Source: Clostridiaceae bacterium (GTDB taxonomy: Bacteria; Bacillota; Clostridia; Clostridiales; Clostridiaceae). Taken from it: a stretch of DNA of 64,000 nucleotides. A program made the translations under genes and the position numbers. The notes beneath the pieces are model-generated. The model worked only from the letters and a program-made list of their open reading frames with translations. It made no database searches and had not been told where the DNA came from. The stretch spans positions 434,001 through 498,000 of the forward strand of contig CABIZX010000002.1 of assembly GCA_902363375.1 (NCBI GenBank), written 5' to 3'. Position 1 is the stretch's first letter. Each line of letters starts with the position of its first letter. This document shows, piece by piece, positions 1 through 9,444 of this stretch.

Positions 1-221
1 AAGTCTACGTTTTCATCCATAGTCCCATATCCGGTATTAAAGGTAGTTATACTTAAGCTTGAATTAGCTTTAATAATTTCATCCTTGTTATTTTCTATAT
101 CAATAACAATTTTTTCTTCAGGTTTATAATCCGTAATAAACATAAATCCTACATATCCAATGGCGATAACTAGAATAGCTAAAATTACAGCCAGAGATAT
201 TTTTAATACTTTCTTTACCAT
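1..221 (-). CDS. Endonuclease/exonuclease/phosphatase family protein, N-terminal part (runs off the window)
   Basis: Reading the minus strand from ATG at 221 gives an open frame to the window edge (about 73 codons), so the C-terminal catalytic part lies outside. The N-terminus has a few basic residues and one strongly hydrophobic membrane segment (about residues 4-27). It then continues into ITDYKPEEKIVI and SLSITTFNTGYGTMDEN. A strand of this kind (TxNxGYG) begins the EEP/DNase I-like fold in membrane-anchored clostridial members. AGGAGG lies at 227-232, 5 bases before the start. The family call rests only on this first strand; nuclease versus lipid or nucleotide phosphodiesterase cannot be decided here. 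Confidence 0.72.
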   Translation of the reverse strand, partial: MVKKVLKISLAVILAILVIAIGYVGFMFITDYKPEEKIVIDIENNKDEIIKANSSLSITTFNTGYGTMDENVD

Positions 222-473
222 ATAATCCTCCTAAAATAAATACTATAAGATTATTGTAGCATGGAAACTATGGTCATCATAGTATTCAAAAGTTTTTAAG
301 AGTATATTGCAAAAGGTATTTTATCGTAAAACTTATTTGTAATATTTTCTCCTTTTTATTATGTTGTATGAAATATATTTAAGGGTTATTATATGCTACA
401 TAAAATACAAAGTCCATATGTATTTCTATATAAGATTAATTAGCTAAAACTTAAATTAAAAAGGAAAATTAAT

Positions 474-881
474 ATGGCAAAAATAAATTTTTCAAGTGAG
501 GGAACTACGCCATTTGAACAATTACTTGGCTATAACAAGGAAATTATGAAAGGTTGGACTAATTTAGAGATAGAATTCTTAAAATCAAGGACCTTCAATT
601 ATAAATTTAAAGAAGAGATAAGACGAACTCTTGCTCATAACAATGGATGTAAATACTGTATGGCAAAGGGAAAGCCTTCTGAAAATATAGAAGATAGTAA
701 AGTATTAATGGCAACAAAGGTTTCAGATATGATTTCAAGGAATATACCTTTACCAAAGGAGATATTTGATGATTTAAGAGAAGTATTTAGTGAAAAAGAG
801 ATTTCAGAACTCTTTGCATTAATTTGCTTTTTCACAACATCACAAAGGTTTGGAGCATTACTTGAGTTAGAACCCAGCTAA
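474..881 (+). CDS. Carboxymuconolactone decarboxylase / AhpD-like protein
   Basis: 135-aa cytoplasmic, helical protein. The stretch EEIRRTLAHNNGCKYCMAKG carries a CxxC pair (C59, C62). This matches the AhpD/CMD-family pattern in which a CxxC near a conserved helix forms the redox centre of alkylhydroperoxidase-type proteins. The usual His three residues after the second Cys is not obvious (here Gly-Lys), so peroxidase activity is not certain. Length and all-helical composition fit a single CMD domain. AAAGGA lies 8-14 bases before the ATG. It stands alone, divergent from the upstream EEP gene. A role in thiol or peroxide chemistry is inferred from the family. Confidence 0.7.
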   Translation: MAKINFSSEGTTPFEQLLGYNKEIMKGWTNLEIEFLKSRTFNYKFKEEIRRTLAHNNGCKYCMAKGKPSENIEDSKVLMATKVSDMISRNIPLPKEIFDDLREVFSEKEISELFALICFFTTSQRFGALLELEPS

Positions 882-1088
882 TAATACAATTTCATCTTAT
901 AGAGTCACGTAACCCATAATCTAATCCATTAGGGGCTAGTCAAGAAAAAGTTTATATTGTAAAATGAGTGTCTAGTTTTAATAAATTTTTATTTTATTGT
1001 ATAATTGAAAGTAAAGTTTAAATAACTGATCAAAATAAAAATATAAGAAAATTTATTATTAAGATAAAATGGGTAAGGTGTGAGAGAA

Positions 1089-3290
1089 GTGGCTAAAGTT
1101 ATTATTGCGGAAAAACCATCCGTGGCAAAGAATATTGCAGAAGCTTTAAATATAAAAACTAGAAAAGATGGATACTTTGAGGGCGAAGATTATTTAGTTA
1201 CATGGGCATTTGGTCACTTGCTACAACTATATGATGCTAAGGATTATGATGAAAGCATGAAGGGGTGGGAGTTTTCTAAATTTCCATTCATACCTAATGA
1301 ATTTAAATATAAGATAAAAAGTGACTCTCTAAATAGAAATATTACTGATAAGGGAGCAGAAAAGCAGCTTAATATTATTAGATCCCTTATAGATAGAGAA
1401 AATGTAGATGGAATAATATCAGCAACGGACTTCGATAGGGAAGGTCAGGTTATAGCTGATGAGATATTTATATATTTTAATGAAGATAAGCCTGTTTATA
1501 GACTTCTTTTAAATGAATGGACTCCAGATGAAGTAAAAAAAGGTATGGCGGCCTTAAAACCTAATGAAGAGATGAAATCACTACAAGATGCGGGTATAGG
1601 AAGGCAGTGGGCAGATTGGGTCATTGGAATAAATCTTACATCAGTGGCAACTTTAAGATATAAGTTTGAAGATGTTAAAATGTTGAACATAGGAAGAGTA
1701 TTACTGCCAACTTTAAAGATAATTTATGATAGAGATATGGAGATTGAAAACTTTGTAGCAACTACCTATTATAAATTATCATCTACCTTTAAAACTAAAA
1801 ATAATGAGGAGTATGAAGGACTATATTATGAAAATGATTCAGAGAAATTTGAAGAGAAAGCCTATTTAAGTAATATAGGGAAACTACTACAAGGCAAGAC
1901 AGCAGAGATAGTTGAGAAACAAACAGAGAAGAAAAGAGAATATCCACCTTATTTATTTAACTTATCAAATCTTCAAGGACATGTTACTAGTAAATTTAAA
2001 GGGTGGACTTCAGATAAAGTGTTAAAGGTTGCTCAGTCACTTTATGAAAAAAAGTTTATTACTTATCCTAGAACGGCTAGTGTGGTATTAGAAGAAAGCT
2101 TAGAGGATAGAACCAGAAAGGTTTTGGAGAGCCTGAAGAAAGGACTCCCTTATGAAAATCAAATAAGGTTTGTTAAAACTAAAAGAGTCTTTGATAATTC
2201 TAAGGTAGAGAGCCATAGTGCCATAGTTCCTACTTATATAAAACCAAGTAATCTTAGTCCAGATGAAGCCATTGTTTATAATGCTGTAAAGAATAGATTT
2301 ATAATGCAATTTATGCCTATAGCTGAGTTCGAAGAAACAAAAATTACGGCTAAGGTTTATGATGAAAATATAAAGGGCAACTTTATTTCAAAGGGAAAAG
2401 TTCAAATTGTTGAAGGCTGGCGTGTGGTAGAAAAGATAGAAACTAAGGATACTATTCTCCCATTAGTTATGGAAAAGGAAGTAGTAGATGTTGTTGGAAA
2501 TAAAGTTAATACAGTTACAAAAAAGCCACCTAAAAACCATACAGAAAAGACTCTACTAAGAGTTATGGAGACCTGTGGTAAGAGTTTAGGAAAAGAAGAA
2601 AATAATGATGAAGATGAAAATTCTACAGAGGAGACTTCGGAGGAAACTTCAGAAGAATTAATGAAGTCGATATTGAGTGGGTTTAGTATTGGAACTCCAG
2701 CAACTAGAGCTGAAACCATTAAAAAGCTTAAAGATATAGGTTATATTACAACTAAGGGAAAAAACTTAACTTGCACAGAACTTGGAAGAACCATGGTAGA
2801 AATGTTCCCCGTTAGAGATTTATTTGACTTAGAGTATACGGGAAAACTAGAGAAAACCCTTTCAGATATAGAAAAAGGAGCTGTGGAAAAGGATGTATTT
2901 ATAAAGCATATTTGTGACTTCACTAGTAAATCTGTAGAGATTATAAAGAAGGATACATCTATGTTATCTAAGATAAAGGTAGAACTTCCACCGGGGGTTA
3001 CTAGTGTAGGAAATTGTCCCATATGTGGAAATCCAGTAGTAGAGGGTGAAAAGAGCTTTGGATGTAGTAATTGGAAGAATGGATGTAAATTTACTATATG
3101 GAAGAATGATAAATACATCGAATCCTATGGAAAGAAAGTATCGAAGGAAATGGTGGAGTTACTTCTTAAAAATGGTAAGGTAGGTTTTAGAAATTTAAAG
3201 AGTAAAAAGGGAAATACCTTTGCTGCATATTTTAGATATGAAAAAAATGAGGAAACTGGATACTTTAATTGGAAGATGGAATTTATTTAA
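1089..3290 (+). CDS. topB: DNA topoisomerase III (type IA)
   Basis: Cleaves and rejoins one strand of DNA to decatenate or relax it. The Toprim domain opens with KVIIAEKPSVA and contains SATDFDREGQ (about residues 112-120), the acidic Mg-binding motif. The active-site Tyr is in FITYPRT (about Tyr326). GTPATRAETI is also typical. A C-terminal zinc ribbon has CPICG at about 643 followed by two further Cys near 657-662. I chose GTG at 1089 because AAGGTG at 1075-1080 sits 8 bases upstream; a GTG at 1080 in the same frame lacks a usable site. Between the Tyr domain and GTPATRAETI lies an acidic Glu/Asp/Ser/Thr-rich insert (residues about 503-523), probably a flexible loop. Confidence 0.93.
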   Translation: MAKVIIAEKPSVAKNIAEALNIKTRKDGYFEGEDYLVTWAFGHLLQLYDAKDYDESMKGWEFSKFPFIPNEFKYKIKSDSLNRNITDKGAEKQLNIIRSLIDRENVDGIISATDFDREGQVIADEIFIYFNEDKPVYRLLLNEWTPDEVKKGMAALKPNEEMKSLQDAGIGRQWADWVIGINLTSVATLRYKFEDVKMLNIGRVLLPTLKIIYDRDMEIENFVATTYYKLSSTFKTKNNEEYEGLYYENDSEKFEEKAYLSNIGKLLQGKTAEIVEKQTEKKREYPPYLFNLSNLQGHVTSKFKGWTSDKVLKVAQSLYEKKFITYPRTASVVLEESLEDRTRKVLESLKKGLPYENQIRFVKTKRVFDNSKVESHSAIVPTYIKPSNLSPDEAIVYNAVKNRFIMQFMPIAEFEETKITAKVYDENIKGNFISKGKVQIVEGWRVVEKIETKDTILPLVMEKEVVDVVGNKVNTVTKKPPKNHTEKTLLRVMETCGKSLGKEENNDEDENSTEETSEETSEELMKSILSGFSIGTPATRAETIKKLKDIGYITTKGKNLTCTELGRTMVEMFPVRDLFDLEYTGKLEKTLSDIEKGAVEKDVFIKHICDFTSKSVEIIKKDTSMLSKIKVELPPGVTSVGNCPICGNPVVEGEKSFGCSNWKNGCKFTIWKNDKYIESYGKKVSKEMVELLLKNGKVGFRNLKSKKGNTFAAYFRYEKNEETGYFNWKMEFI

Positions 3291-3318
3291 CCATTGACAT
3301 AAGTTACTTATAGATATA

Positions 3319-3363
3319 CCATTAATGTATAACCCTTTAAAATTAAGGGTAATATATTAATGG
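3319..3363 (+). terminator. Long hairpin after topB
   Basis: CCATTAATGTATAACCCTT pairs with AAGGGTAATATATTAATGG across a 6-base loop, giving about 17 paired positions. There is no U-tract directly after it, so it may be an intrinsic terminator with weak tail or a 5' leader structure of the next gene. It ends 26 bases before the start at 3390. Confidence 0.5.
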
Positions 3364-3389
3364 TTATATTTCTATATAGGAGTGATAAT

Positions 3390-3785
3390 GTGGAAATTAC
3401 TACAGAGGATGTTTTGTACAAAATAGATAAAGAATTTACAATAAAGTATAAGCCGTTTTCAAAATTCAAAAATTCAGGATGGCTATGGGATATGTGTGTA
3501 GAATTAGTTAAAAATGAAGATTTATTTAATAAATTGATATTTGCAAATGATGTTTTAAAGATACCACCAGTGGAGGTTTTTGTTAGTATAAATAATACAA
3601 TAACTGATCTTACAGATTATGATAAAAAAGCATTAGGAGCATTTTGGGGGTTTATATTTAAATTCGTTTTTGAATATAGAAATCAAAGAAGTAAATGCAT
3701 AACAACTAAGCCGATTCGAACAGCAACTTATTTTTATGATAGACCACAAGAAGTGGTAATAAGAGGAGATGGATTTCATGCCTAA
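3390..3785 (+). CDS. Uncharacterised protein, first gene of an overlapping pair
   Basis: 131 aa, no signal peptide, no clear membrane segment and no motif I recognise. It is rich in Lys, Phe, Trp and Tyr (for example SGWLWDM and AFWGFIFKFVFEY). Start taken as GTG 3390 because AGGAG at 3378-3382 lies 7 bases before it; the in-frame ATG at 3360 lies inside the preceding hairpin. Its stop overlaps the start of the next gene by 8 bases (ATGCCTAA), so the two are co-translated and probably function together. No function assigned. Confidence 0.6.
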   Translation: MEITTEDVLYKIDKEFTIKYKPFSKFKNSGWLWDMCVELVKNEDLFNKLIFANDVLKIPPVEVFVSINNTITDLTDYDKKALGAFWGFIFKFVFEYRNQRSKCITTKPIRTATYFYDRPQEVVIRGDGFHA

Positions 3786-4641
3786 AATTTTACAGGGAAA
3801 GAATGTTGGAAATGACGAATTCTTTGCTAACATTATTCCTAATTATGTAGAGAGTCTAAATTCAATTTGTGAAGAACTTAGAAATATTACAGATTTAAAA
3901 TTTGAATTTATAAATGGTAAAAATATTGAATTCAAATTAAGTACTGGAGAAGTTATTTTCAGGCTACAAAGAATGAAGTATGAAGGTACAGGTAAGGAAA
4001 TATTCGCACTTTCCCCTAGATTAACTAGTGCAGCCTATCGTAGAAATAATGAAAGTGATTATTATGAAGTCATAACCACGACCTATTATTTTACTCTAGG
4101 TAAACTCAATTTAGAATCAGAAGAAGATATGACAGTTTTATGTAAGATTACACGGGAATTAGTAAAATGTATTAGTATGAATCAACCTTATGATTACAAA
4201 TCTCTTTTAACTCTTTGTGGATATTCCCAAAATGAAGTAGTAGAGGATACTGATGAAATTTTATTTAAATGTAATGAAATGTCAGAAGCAGATCAGAAGT
4301 CGCTAGTCTCTAATAATAACAATAAAGAAGTACTACAAACTTTACCTAGTGACAAAAGAAAATATAAGGCTATATTAGAGGAAGCTGAAATTAGCATAAA
4401 TAAACAAAGAGGTCCTAAAACCATAAAAGTTATTAGTGCTGACAGTAAAAAGTGGTATAAGCATTTCATTGGAGAAGAAATTAAGGTTGTATACTGTTAT
4501 AGTAGAAGTACAGATTATACTTATAAAGTAAGTAGTGAAGAATTAGAGAGAATAATTAAGAGCCCTCTTTATAAGGCAATAAATCATGGAATACAAGGAC
4601 TTGCATTATCCTATAAGGATGTAGAGGTAGTAAAGAGATAG
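3778..4641 (+). CDS. Uncharacterised protein, second gene of an overlapping pair
   Basis: 287 aa, soluble, no signal peptide. The start is ATG 3778, with AAGAGGAG at 3761-3768 at 9-base spacing; the ATG at 3769 touches the ribosome site and is unlikely. No catalytic signature is visible. The middle (about residues 160-200) is polar with an Asn run and looks like a linker between an N-terminal alpha/beta part and a C-terminal part rich in Tyr, Lys and Ser. Translational coupling to the gene before it suggests a two-component unit. Function unknown; a mobile-element or host-interaction role is possible but nothing in the sequence proves it. Confidence 0.6.
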   Translation: MPKILQGKNVGNDEFFANIIPNYVESLNSICEELRNITDLKFEFINGKNIEFKLSTGEVIFRLQRMKYEGTGKEIFALSPRLTSAAYRRNNESDYYEVITTTYYFTLGKLNLESEEDMTVLCKITRELVKCISMNQPYDYKSLLTLCGYSQNEVVEDTDEILFKCNEMSEADQKSLVSNNNNKEVLQTLPSDKRKYKAILEEAEISINKQRGPKTIKVISADSKKWYKHFIGEEIKVVYCYSRSTDYTYKVSSEELERIIKSPLYKAINHGIQGLALSYKDVEVVKR

Positions 4642-4901
4642 AGAAAAAATTAGAGCTTTAGTTAGTAGTTTTGTGAAAAAATCAGTGAAACCTTTATAAT
4701 AGGCTTTAACATATTGAAAAAGTTTTTTAATTATTAATTCATAAGTTGAGTATTACAAAACACAATATCAATTATCAATTGAGAATATATTGTATAAGTA
4801 AATTGTTGAGAAAGTTAACAAAACAAAGAAATCCGCATATTATAATAATATATTTTATAAAAAATTATGAAATTAAAGTCAATTGATAATGGAGGAAGCT
4901 T

Positions 4902-5765
4902 ATGGATGAAAGAACAAGTATAGGTGTAGAAGTTAGTAAAAATACGATTGGGGTTAATGCTGTTTTAGGAGCAATTAAGGTACTAGCAGGAATTGTAGCC
5001 AGTAGTAATGCTATGATTGCAGATGGTATACATTCTTTTTCTGATGTTATTACTACTATAGGTGTAATAATAGGTTTGAAACTTTCAGGTAAACCTGATG
5101 ATAAATGTCATCCTTATGGTCATGAAAAAATGGAGAGTATTTCATCTTTATTCCTAGCTGTTATGCTCTTTGTTGTTGCCATAATGATAGGATATTCAGG
5201 AGTAAAAAGTATTATTTTAGGTCAGATAAAAAATCCAGGAATTCTTGCTATTTGGGCTGCAATACTTTCTATTGTGGTTAAAGAATGGATGTATTTTTAT
5301 ACTATGAAATATGCTAAAAAGATAAATAGTTCTTCGCTAAGGGCAGATGCATGGCATCATAGATCGGATTCTTTCTCTTCCATTGGAGCTTTAGTTGGAA
5401 TAATTGGAGCAAGAATGGGATGGCCAGTTTTAGATTCAGTAGCCGCTATAATTATTTGTATTGTAATTATAAAGGTAGCCTACGATGTATTAAAACAAAG
5501 TATAAATCAACTAATAGATGCTTCAGCGGATGAAGAAATTATAAGCGATATCAATGAAAGACTTAATACTATTGAGGGAATAAGACATATAGACAGTATA
5601 AAGACTAGACAACATGCTAGTAGGGTATATGTAGATGTAGAGGTATCTGTAGATTCAAAGCTTACAGTTGAAGAAGGCCATGACATTGCTATGAATATAC
5701 ATGAGGATGTTGAGAAAAATGAAAATATAAAACACTGTATGGTTCATATCAACCCTTATGAATAA
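4902..5765 (+). CDS. Cation diffusion facilitator (CDF) family metal transporter
   Basis: 287-aa inner-membrane protein exporting divalent metal (Zn, Mn, Fe or Co) by proton exchange. Metal-site residues are visible: DGIHSFSD in the second membrane helix (D41, D48) and ADAWHHRSD in the fifth (H152, D156). About six membrane helices run through roughly residue 200. A cytosolic C-terminal ferredoxin-like domain (about 205-287) ends in HCMVHINPYE, as in CDF dimerisation domains. GGAGG precedes ATG. The metal cannot be read safely from the HxxxD pattern alone. Monocistronic, followed by a hairpin at 5813. Confidence 0.9.
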   Translation: MDERTSIGVEVSKNTIGVNAVLGAIKVLAGIVASSNAMIADGIHSFSDVITTIGVIIGLKLSGKPDDKCHPYGHEKMESISSLFLAVMLFVVAIMIGYSGVKSIILGQIKNPGILAIWAAILSIVVKEWMYFYTMKYAKKINSSSLRADAWHHRSDSFSSIGALVGIIGARMGWPVLDSVAAIIICIVIIKVAYDVLKQSINQLIDASADEEIISDINERLNTIEGIRHIDSIKTRQHASRVYVDVEVSVDSKLTVEEGHDIAMNIHEDVEKNENIKHCMVHINPYE

Positions 5766-5812
5766 AAATTAACATGAAGATTAAATGATTTAATAGATTA
5801 TTTAGTAATGTA

Positions 5813-5860
5813 GAAATACTCTATATAATATAAAATTATATTGTATAGAGTATTTCTTAG
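5813..5860. terminator. Bidirectional hairpin between convergent genes
   Basis: GAAATACTCTATA (5813-5825) pairs perfectly with TATAGAGTATTTC (5844-5856). It lies between the CDF gene (plus) and the DUF1540 gene (minus), as expected for a shared terminator; the T-tract is short on both sides. Confidence 0.55.
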
Positions 5861-5884
5861 TAAGGGATTATATTTAGTTATATA

Positions 5885-6043
5885 CTATTTAAGCTCGAAA
5901 GATTGACAATCAGTACATTCAACTACTGTAGGATTTGTTTCATGAGTTCCTACTTTAATTTGGTTTAGTGTACAATAACTTTCATCACAGTTATTATATT
6001 TGCAGTTGTTGATAGTACATTTGATAGATTCATTTTTTTTCAT
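5885..6043 (-). CDS. DUF1540 domain-containing small Cys-rich protein
   Basis: 52 aa, read on the minus strand from ATG 6043 with AAGGAGTG 8-9 bases upstream. The spaced cysteines (IKCTINNCKYNN, ESYC, ECTDCQSF) match the short DUF1540 module, which occurs singly or in tandem in clostridia and bacilli and probably binds metal. Only one module is present here. Function is not established; some relatives are sporulation-associated. No membrane segment. Confidence 0.75.
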   Translation of the reverse strand: MKKNESIKCTINNCKYNNCDESYCTLNQIKVGTHETNPTVVECTDCQSFELK

Positions 6044-6208
6044 TGTAAATCACTCCTTAAAATTTTATATTGTATTAACTACAAATCTAGTATGGCTTTT
6101 ATGATTTTAATTATTCATTGTAAGTTTTTTGAAAAATATAAAAATTTTTTTGGTGACTACAAGCTCTAATATCTCAACTTTCTTTAAAATGGGAGCAAAG
6201 AAATATGA

Positions 6209-6817
6209 TTATTTTGTAGTATAGTTAGAACCAAATTGTGAACGGCAGAATTCTATGAAATAACCTTGAGGATGTTGGCAAACAGGACAAGCTTTAGGTG
6301 CCTCTTTACCTTCATAGATATATCCACAATTAGTACAGAACCATTGAATTGAATTATCACGTCTAAATAATGTTTCTTCTTCTAACTGCTTAGCAAAATA
6401 ATTAAATCTATCTCCATGAATTTTTTCTACAGAAGCTATATTACTAAATAATATGGATATAGCATTAAACCCTTCTTCTTTGGCAATCTTTGAGAAATTA
6501 CTATAAACATCATCATATTCCTCATATTCATTATGATGGGCAGATTTTAAAAGCTGTATAGTTGAGTCATATAAATCTACAGGGTATGCTCCATTTCCAA
6601 TTTCAATATTATTTCCAGCCTCTTCCTTAAGTCTTTGATAAAATTGGTTAGCGTGAGCCATTTCTTGATTTGCAGTATAATTAAATACTTGTTCAACTAT
6701 GTAAAGGCCCTCTTTTCTTGCAACGCTTGCTGCAATGGTGTATCTATTTCTTGCTTGGCTTTCACCAGCAAAGGACCTCATTAGGTTAATTCTAGTTTCA
6801 CTATCTTTAAAATTCAT
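6209..6817 (-). CDS. Rubrerythrin
   Basis: 202-aa cytosolic peroxide-reducing di-iron protein that protects anaerobes from H2O2. The ferritin-like domain supplies iron ligands: E19 in AGESQARNRY, E52xxH55 in ANQEMAH, and E131xxH134 in VEKIHGD. A C-terminal rubredoxin-like domain has CTNCGYIYEG and CPVC (C161, C164, C177, C180). This is the classical order, not the reverse (N-terminal rubredoxin) form. The ATG at 6817 is chosen because GGAGG lies 8 bases upstream; an in-frame ATG at 6847 precedes that site. About 370 bases separate it from the divergent nrdD, room for two promoters. No regulator box was identified with confidence. Confidence 0.92.
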   Translation of the reverse strand: MNFKDSETRINLMRSFAGESQARNRYTIAASVARKEGLYIVEQVFNYTANQEMAHANQFYQRLKEEAGNNIEIGNGAYPVDLYDSTIQLLKSAHHNEYEEYDDVYSNFSKIAKEEGFNAISILFSNIASVEKIHGDRFNYFAKQLEEETLFRRDNSIQWFCTNCGYIYEGKEAPKACPVCQHPQGYFIEFCRSQFGSNYTTK

Positions 6818-7185
6818 TTCTCTTACCTCCAAATTTTTAAATATCATTATTAAGTTTCCAAAAGATTAGGTGTTTTATTCATAACATTTTAAAGTGATTA
6901 ATTTATAAAATTAAATATAACAATTGAAAAACAGATAAACGGATAGTAAGATAAATATTTAAATATTAATATAGATAAAATGAGTATGAGTTAGAATTGA
7001 ATATCAATATAGTAGGTATATTTAGTTTTCATCAATTTATGAACATTGATTAAAAATTAGCCCAAGATTATAATAATTTTATGTACAATTTTATATTTTT
7101 ATATATTTATAAAGATATAAATTATTACTACTAAGAGGGACAAAACAAAAGTAGTAATTAAAAGTTCAGGGAAGGTAGGAATAAT
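6818..7185. promoter_or_regulatory. Divergent intergenic region, rubrerythrin / nrdD
   Basis: AT-rich 368-bp spacer without a gene. A short inverted repeat ATTACTAC (7124-7131) / GTAGTAAT (7151-7158) lies 27 bases before the nrdD start, in its leader. I looked for an NrdR box and a PerR box and could not name one confidently. Confidence 0.35.
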
Positions 7186-9429
7186 ATGAAATTAAGTATT
7201 ATTAAAAGAGACTCCAGGGTTAAAGACTTTGATATGGAAAGAATACATATAGCTATAAAAAAGGCCTATGAAGAAGTACATGACAATGATGAGCTATTTA
7301 AAAATCATTGGAATGATTTAGAGAGTATAATAGAAAAAACAATTTTCGAGCTAAAAAAAGAACAGATATTTATTGAAGAAATTCAAGATATAGTTGTTAA
7401 AGCTCTAAATAGTAAAGATAAGATGGTGGCAAAAGCCTATGAAGATTATCGTGAAAAGCGTAGAATTGCAAGAGATACCAATGGAGATACTTATAAAAAG
7501 TTAGATAAAGTACTTCAGTGTTCTGATATTATGAATTCTAATGCAAATGTAGACGAGCATAGTTTTGGTGGACGTAAGTTTGAAAGTGCAAATGTAATAT
7601 TAAAAAGATATACTTTGGATAAGGTTATAAGACCTGAGATAGCAAAAGCCCATATAGAAAATAGAATATATTTACATGATTTAGATAGCTATGCTACAGG
7701 AATGCATAACTGCAGTTTCCCAGACATAAAGAAGCTTGTTAATAATGGATTTACTACAAGAAATGGAGATGTAAGAGGAGCTAATGGATTATCTACAGCT
7801 TTTCAACTAGTAGCAGTAATATTCCAAATACAAAGTCAGGAACAATTTGGAGGAACTGGAAGTTGTCATATTGATTATGATTTAGAAGAACAAGTAGATA
7901 TATCCTTTAGAAAACATTTTGCTGATGCTCTTTTCTATTTTGAAGATAAAGAAGTAAACTGGAGAGACTTAGATGCTGAGATATGCGTAGAAAACAAGAA
8001 GATGTTAAAGGATAAATATCCAAAGTTAACAGCCTTCGCGCTAAGAGAATTAGATAGAGAAGGAATGCAATCAGCTCAGGGACTTTATCACAATTTAAAT
8101 ACATTAGAATCAAGACCAGGATCTCAAGTTCCGTTTACATCTATTAACTTAGGAAAAAGAACTACAGTAGCAGGTAGGATGATTACTAAATGGCTTATGC
8201 TTGCTAGCATAGATGGAATAGGAAAACACCATAAAACAAGTATATTCCCAATATCTATCTTCCAATATAAAAAAGGTATCAATGATAAAGAAGGAACTCC
8301 TAACTATGATTTAAAGAAGTTAGCTATAGAATCTATGTCTAAGAGAATATATCCTAACTGGGTAAATTGCGATTGGAGCAAAAATATAGAAGATCCCAAT
8401 AATCCTGATACAGCCATGGCAACCATGGGATGTAGAACATTGGTTGGATTTGATAGACATGGTATGGGATATTCTAAAGTAGGTAGAGGAAATGTTACTC
8501 CAGTAACCATTAACTTAGTTAAAATAGGAATAAAACATGGAATATGTTTAGGTGAAAGAAATGAGGCTGATATTGAAGGCTTCTGGAAAGAACTCAATGA
8601 GCTTTTAGAGCTTTCTGCCACAGCTTTAGTAGATAGATTTAAATATATATGTTCACAAAGTGCTAAATCAGCTCCATTTATGTATAAGAATAAGAGTATG
8701 TTAGGTGGAGAGTATGAATCAGAAACTTGTATTTATGATGTAATGAAACATGGAAGTCAGGCTATAGGATATGCAGGTATTGCGGAGATGTGTCAAGCTC
8801 TATTTGGAAAAGACCATTCTGATGATAAGGATGTTCATAAGTTTGCATTATCTGTAGTAGAAAGAATTTCAAAGTTTGCAGAGGAAGCCTCTGAGAGATA
8901 TAATTTAAACTTTGGATGCTATGCAGCACCAATTGAATCTACCTGTGGAACTATAGTAACAGGAAATAGAGAAATTAAAGGCTTAAGAGATGAATTTGGA
9001 ATTATAAAAAATGTAACAGATAGAGAATGGATAACTAATTCTCACCATGTACCAGTATGGAAGAAGATAGATGTATTTACTAAGTTGCAGTTAGAAGCAC
9101 CTTTTACTAAATATCCTACTTCAGGTTGCATAACTTATGTAGAACTAGACAGTTCAGTGGTAGAAAATCCTAAAGCTATAGAGCAAATTATAGATTATGC
9201 CTTTAGTTTAGATATTCCTTATTTAGCCTTTAACTTCCCAATAGATACTTGTCTGCAATGTGGATATCAAGCAGAGTTTAATGATAGATGTCCAGTTTGT
9301 GGTAGTGAAGAAATTGAGCAGCTTAGAAGGGTTACAGGATACTTAACCACAGACTATCGTAACTTTAATAAGGCTAAGCAGGCTGAGGTTGAAGAGAGAT
9401 TTAAGCATAGCACTATAACTAAGCTATAA
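7186..9429 (+). CDS. nrdD: Anaerobic (class III) ribonucleoside-triphosphate reductase
   Basis: 747-aa glycyl-radical enzyme reducing ribonucleoside triphosphates to deoxy forms without oxygen. An N-terminal ATP-cone (about residues 3-95) senses dATP/ATP. A zinc site near the C-terminus has C689, C692, C702 and C705. The radical Gly is in RRVTGYL (Gly718). Catalytic Cys residues lie in the barrel (for example NCSFPD and GCRTLVGF). A good GGAAGG site precedes the ATG. The activase gene follows after 15 bases and dut after another 30, forming one operon for dNTP and dTTP supply. Confidence 0.96.
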   Translation: MKLSIIKRDSRVKDFDMERIHIAIKKAYEEVHDNDELFKNHWNDLESIIEKTIFELKKEQIFIEEIQDIVVKALNSKDKMVAKAYEDYREKRRIARDTNGDTYKKLDKVLQCSDIMNSNANVDEHSFGGRKFESANVILKRYTLDKVIRPEIAKAHIENRIYLHDLDSYATGMHNCSFPDIKKLVNNGFTTRNGDVRGANGLSTAFQLVAVIFQIQSQEQFGGTGSCHIDYDLEEQVDISFRKHFADALFYFEDKEVNWRDLDAEICVENKKMLKDKYPKLTAFALRELDREGMQSAQGLYHNLNTLESRPGSQVPFTSINLGKRTTVAGRMITKWLMLASIDGIGKHHKTSIFPISIFQYKKGINDKEGTPNYDLKKLAIESMSKRIYPNWVNCDWSKNIEDPNNPDTAMATMGCRTLVGFDRHGMGYSKVGRGNVTPVTINLVKIGIKHGICLGERNEADIEGFWKELNELLELSATALVDRFKYICSQSAKSAPFMYKNKSMLGGEYESETCIYDVMKHGSQAIGYAGIAEMCQALFGKDHSDDKDVHKFALSVVERISKFAEEASERYNLNFGCYAAPIESTCGTIVTGNREIKGLRDEFGIIKNVTDREWITNSHHVPVWKKIDVFTKLQLEAPFTKYPTSGCITYVELDSSVVENPKAIEQIIDYAFSLDIPYLAFNFPIDTCLQCGYQAEFNDRCPVCGSEEIEQLRRVTGYLTTDYRNFNKAKQAEVEERFKHSTITKL

Positions 9430-9444
9430 GGAAGGAAAATAAAA

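Noticed and set aside
1080..1088. GTG 1080 as topB start
   Set aside because: The ribosome site AAGGTG overlaps it; GTG 1089 has the correct 8-base spacing and gives the usual KVIIAEKPSVA start.
2402..2719. 105-codon minus-strand frame inside topB
   Set aside because: Antisense shadow of the acidic insert and Toprim-distal region of topB; Ser/Phe-rich with no ribosome site.
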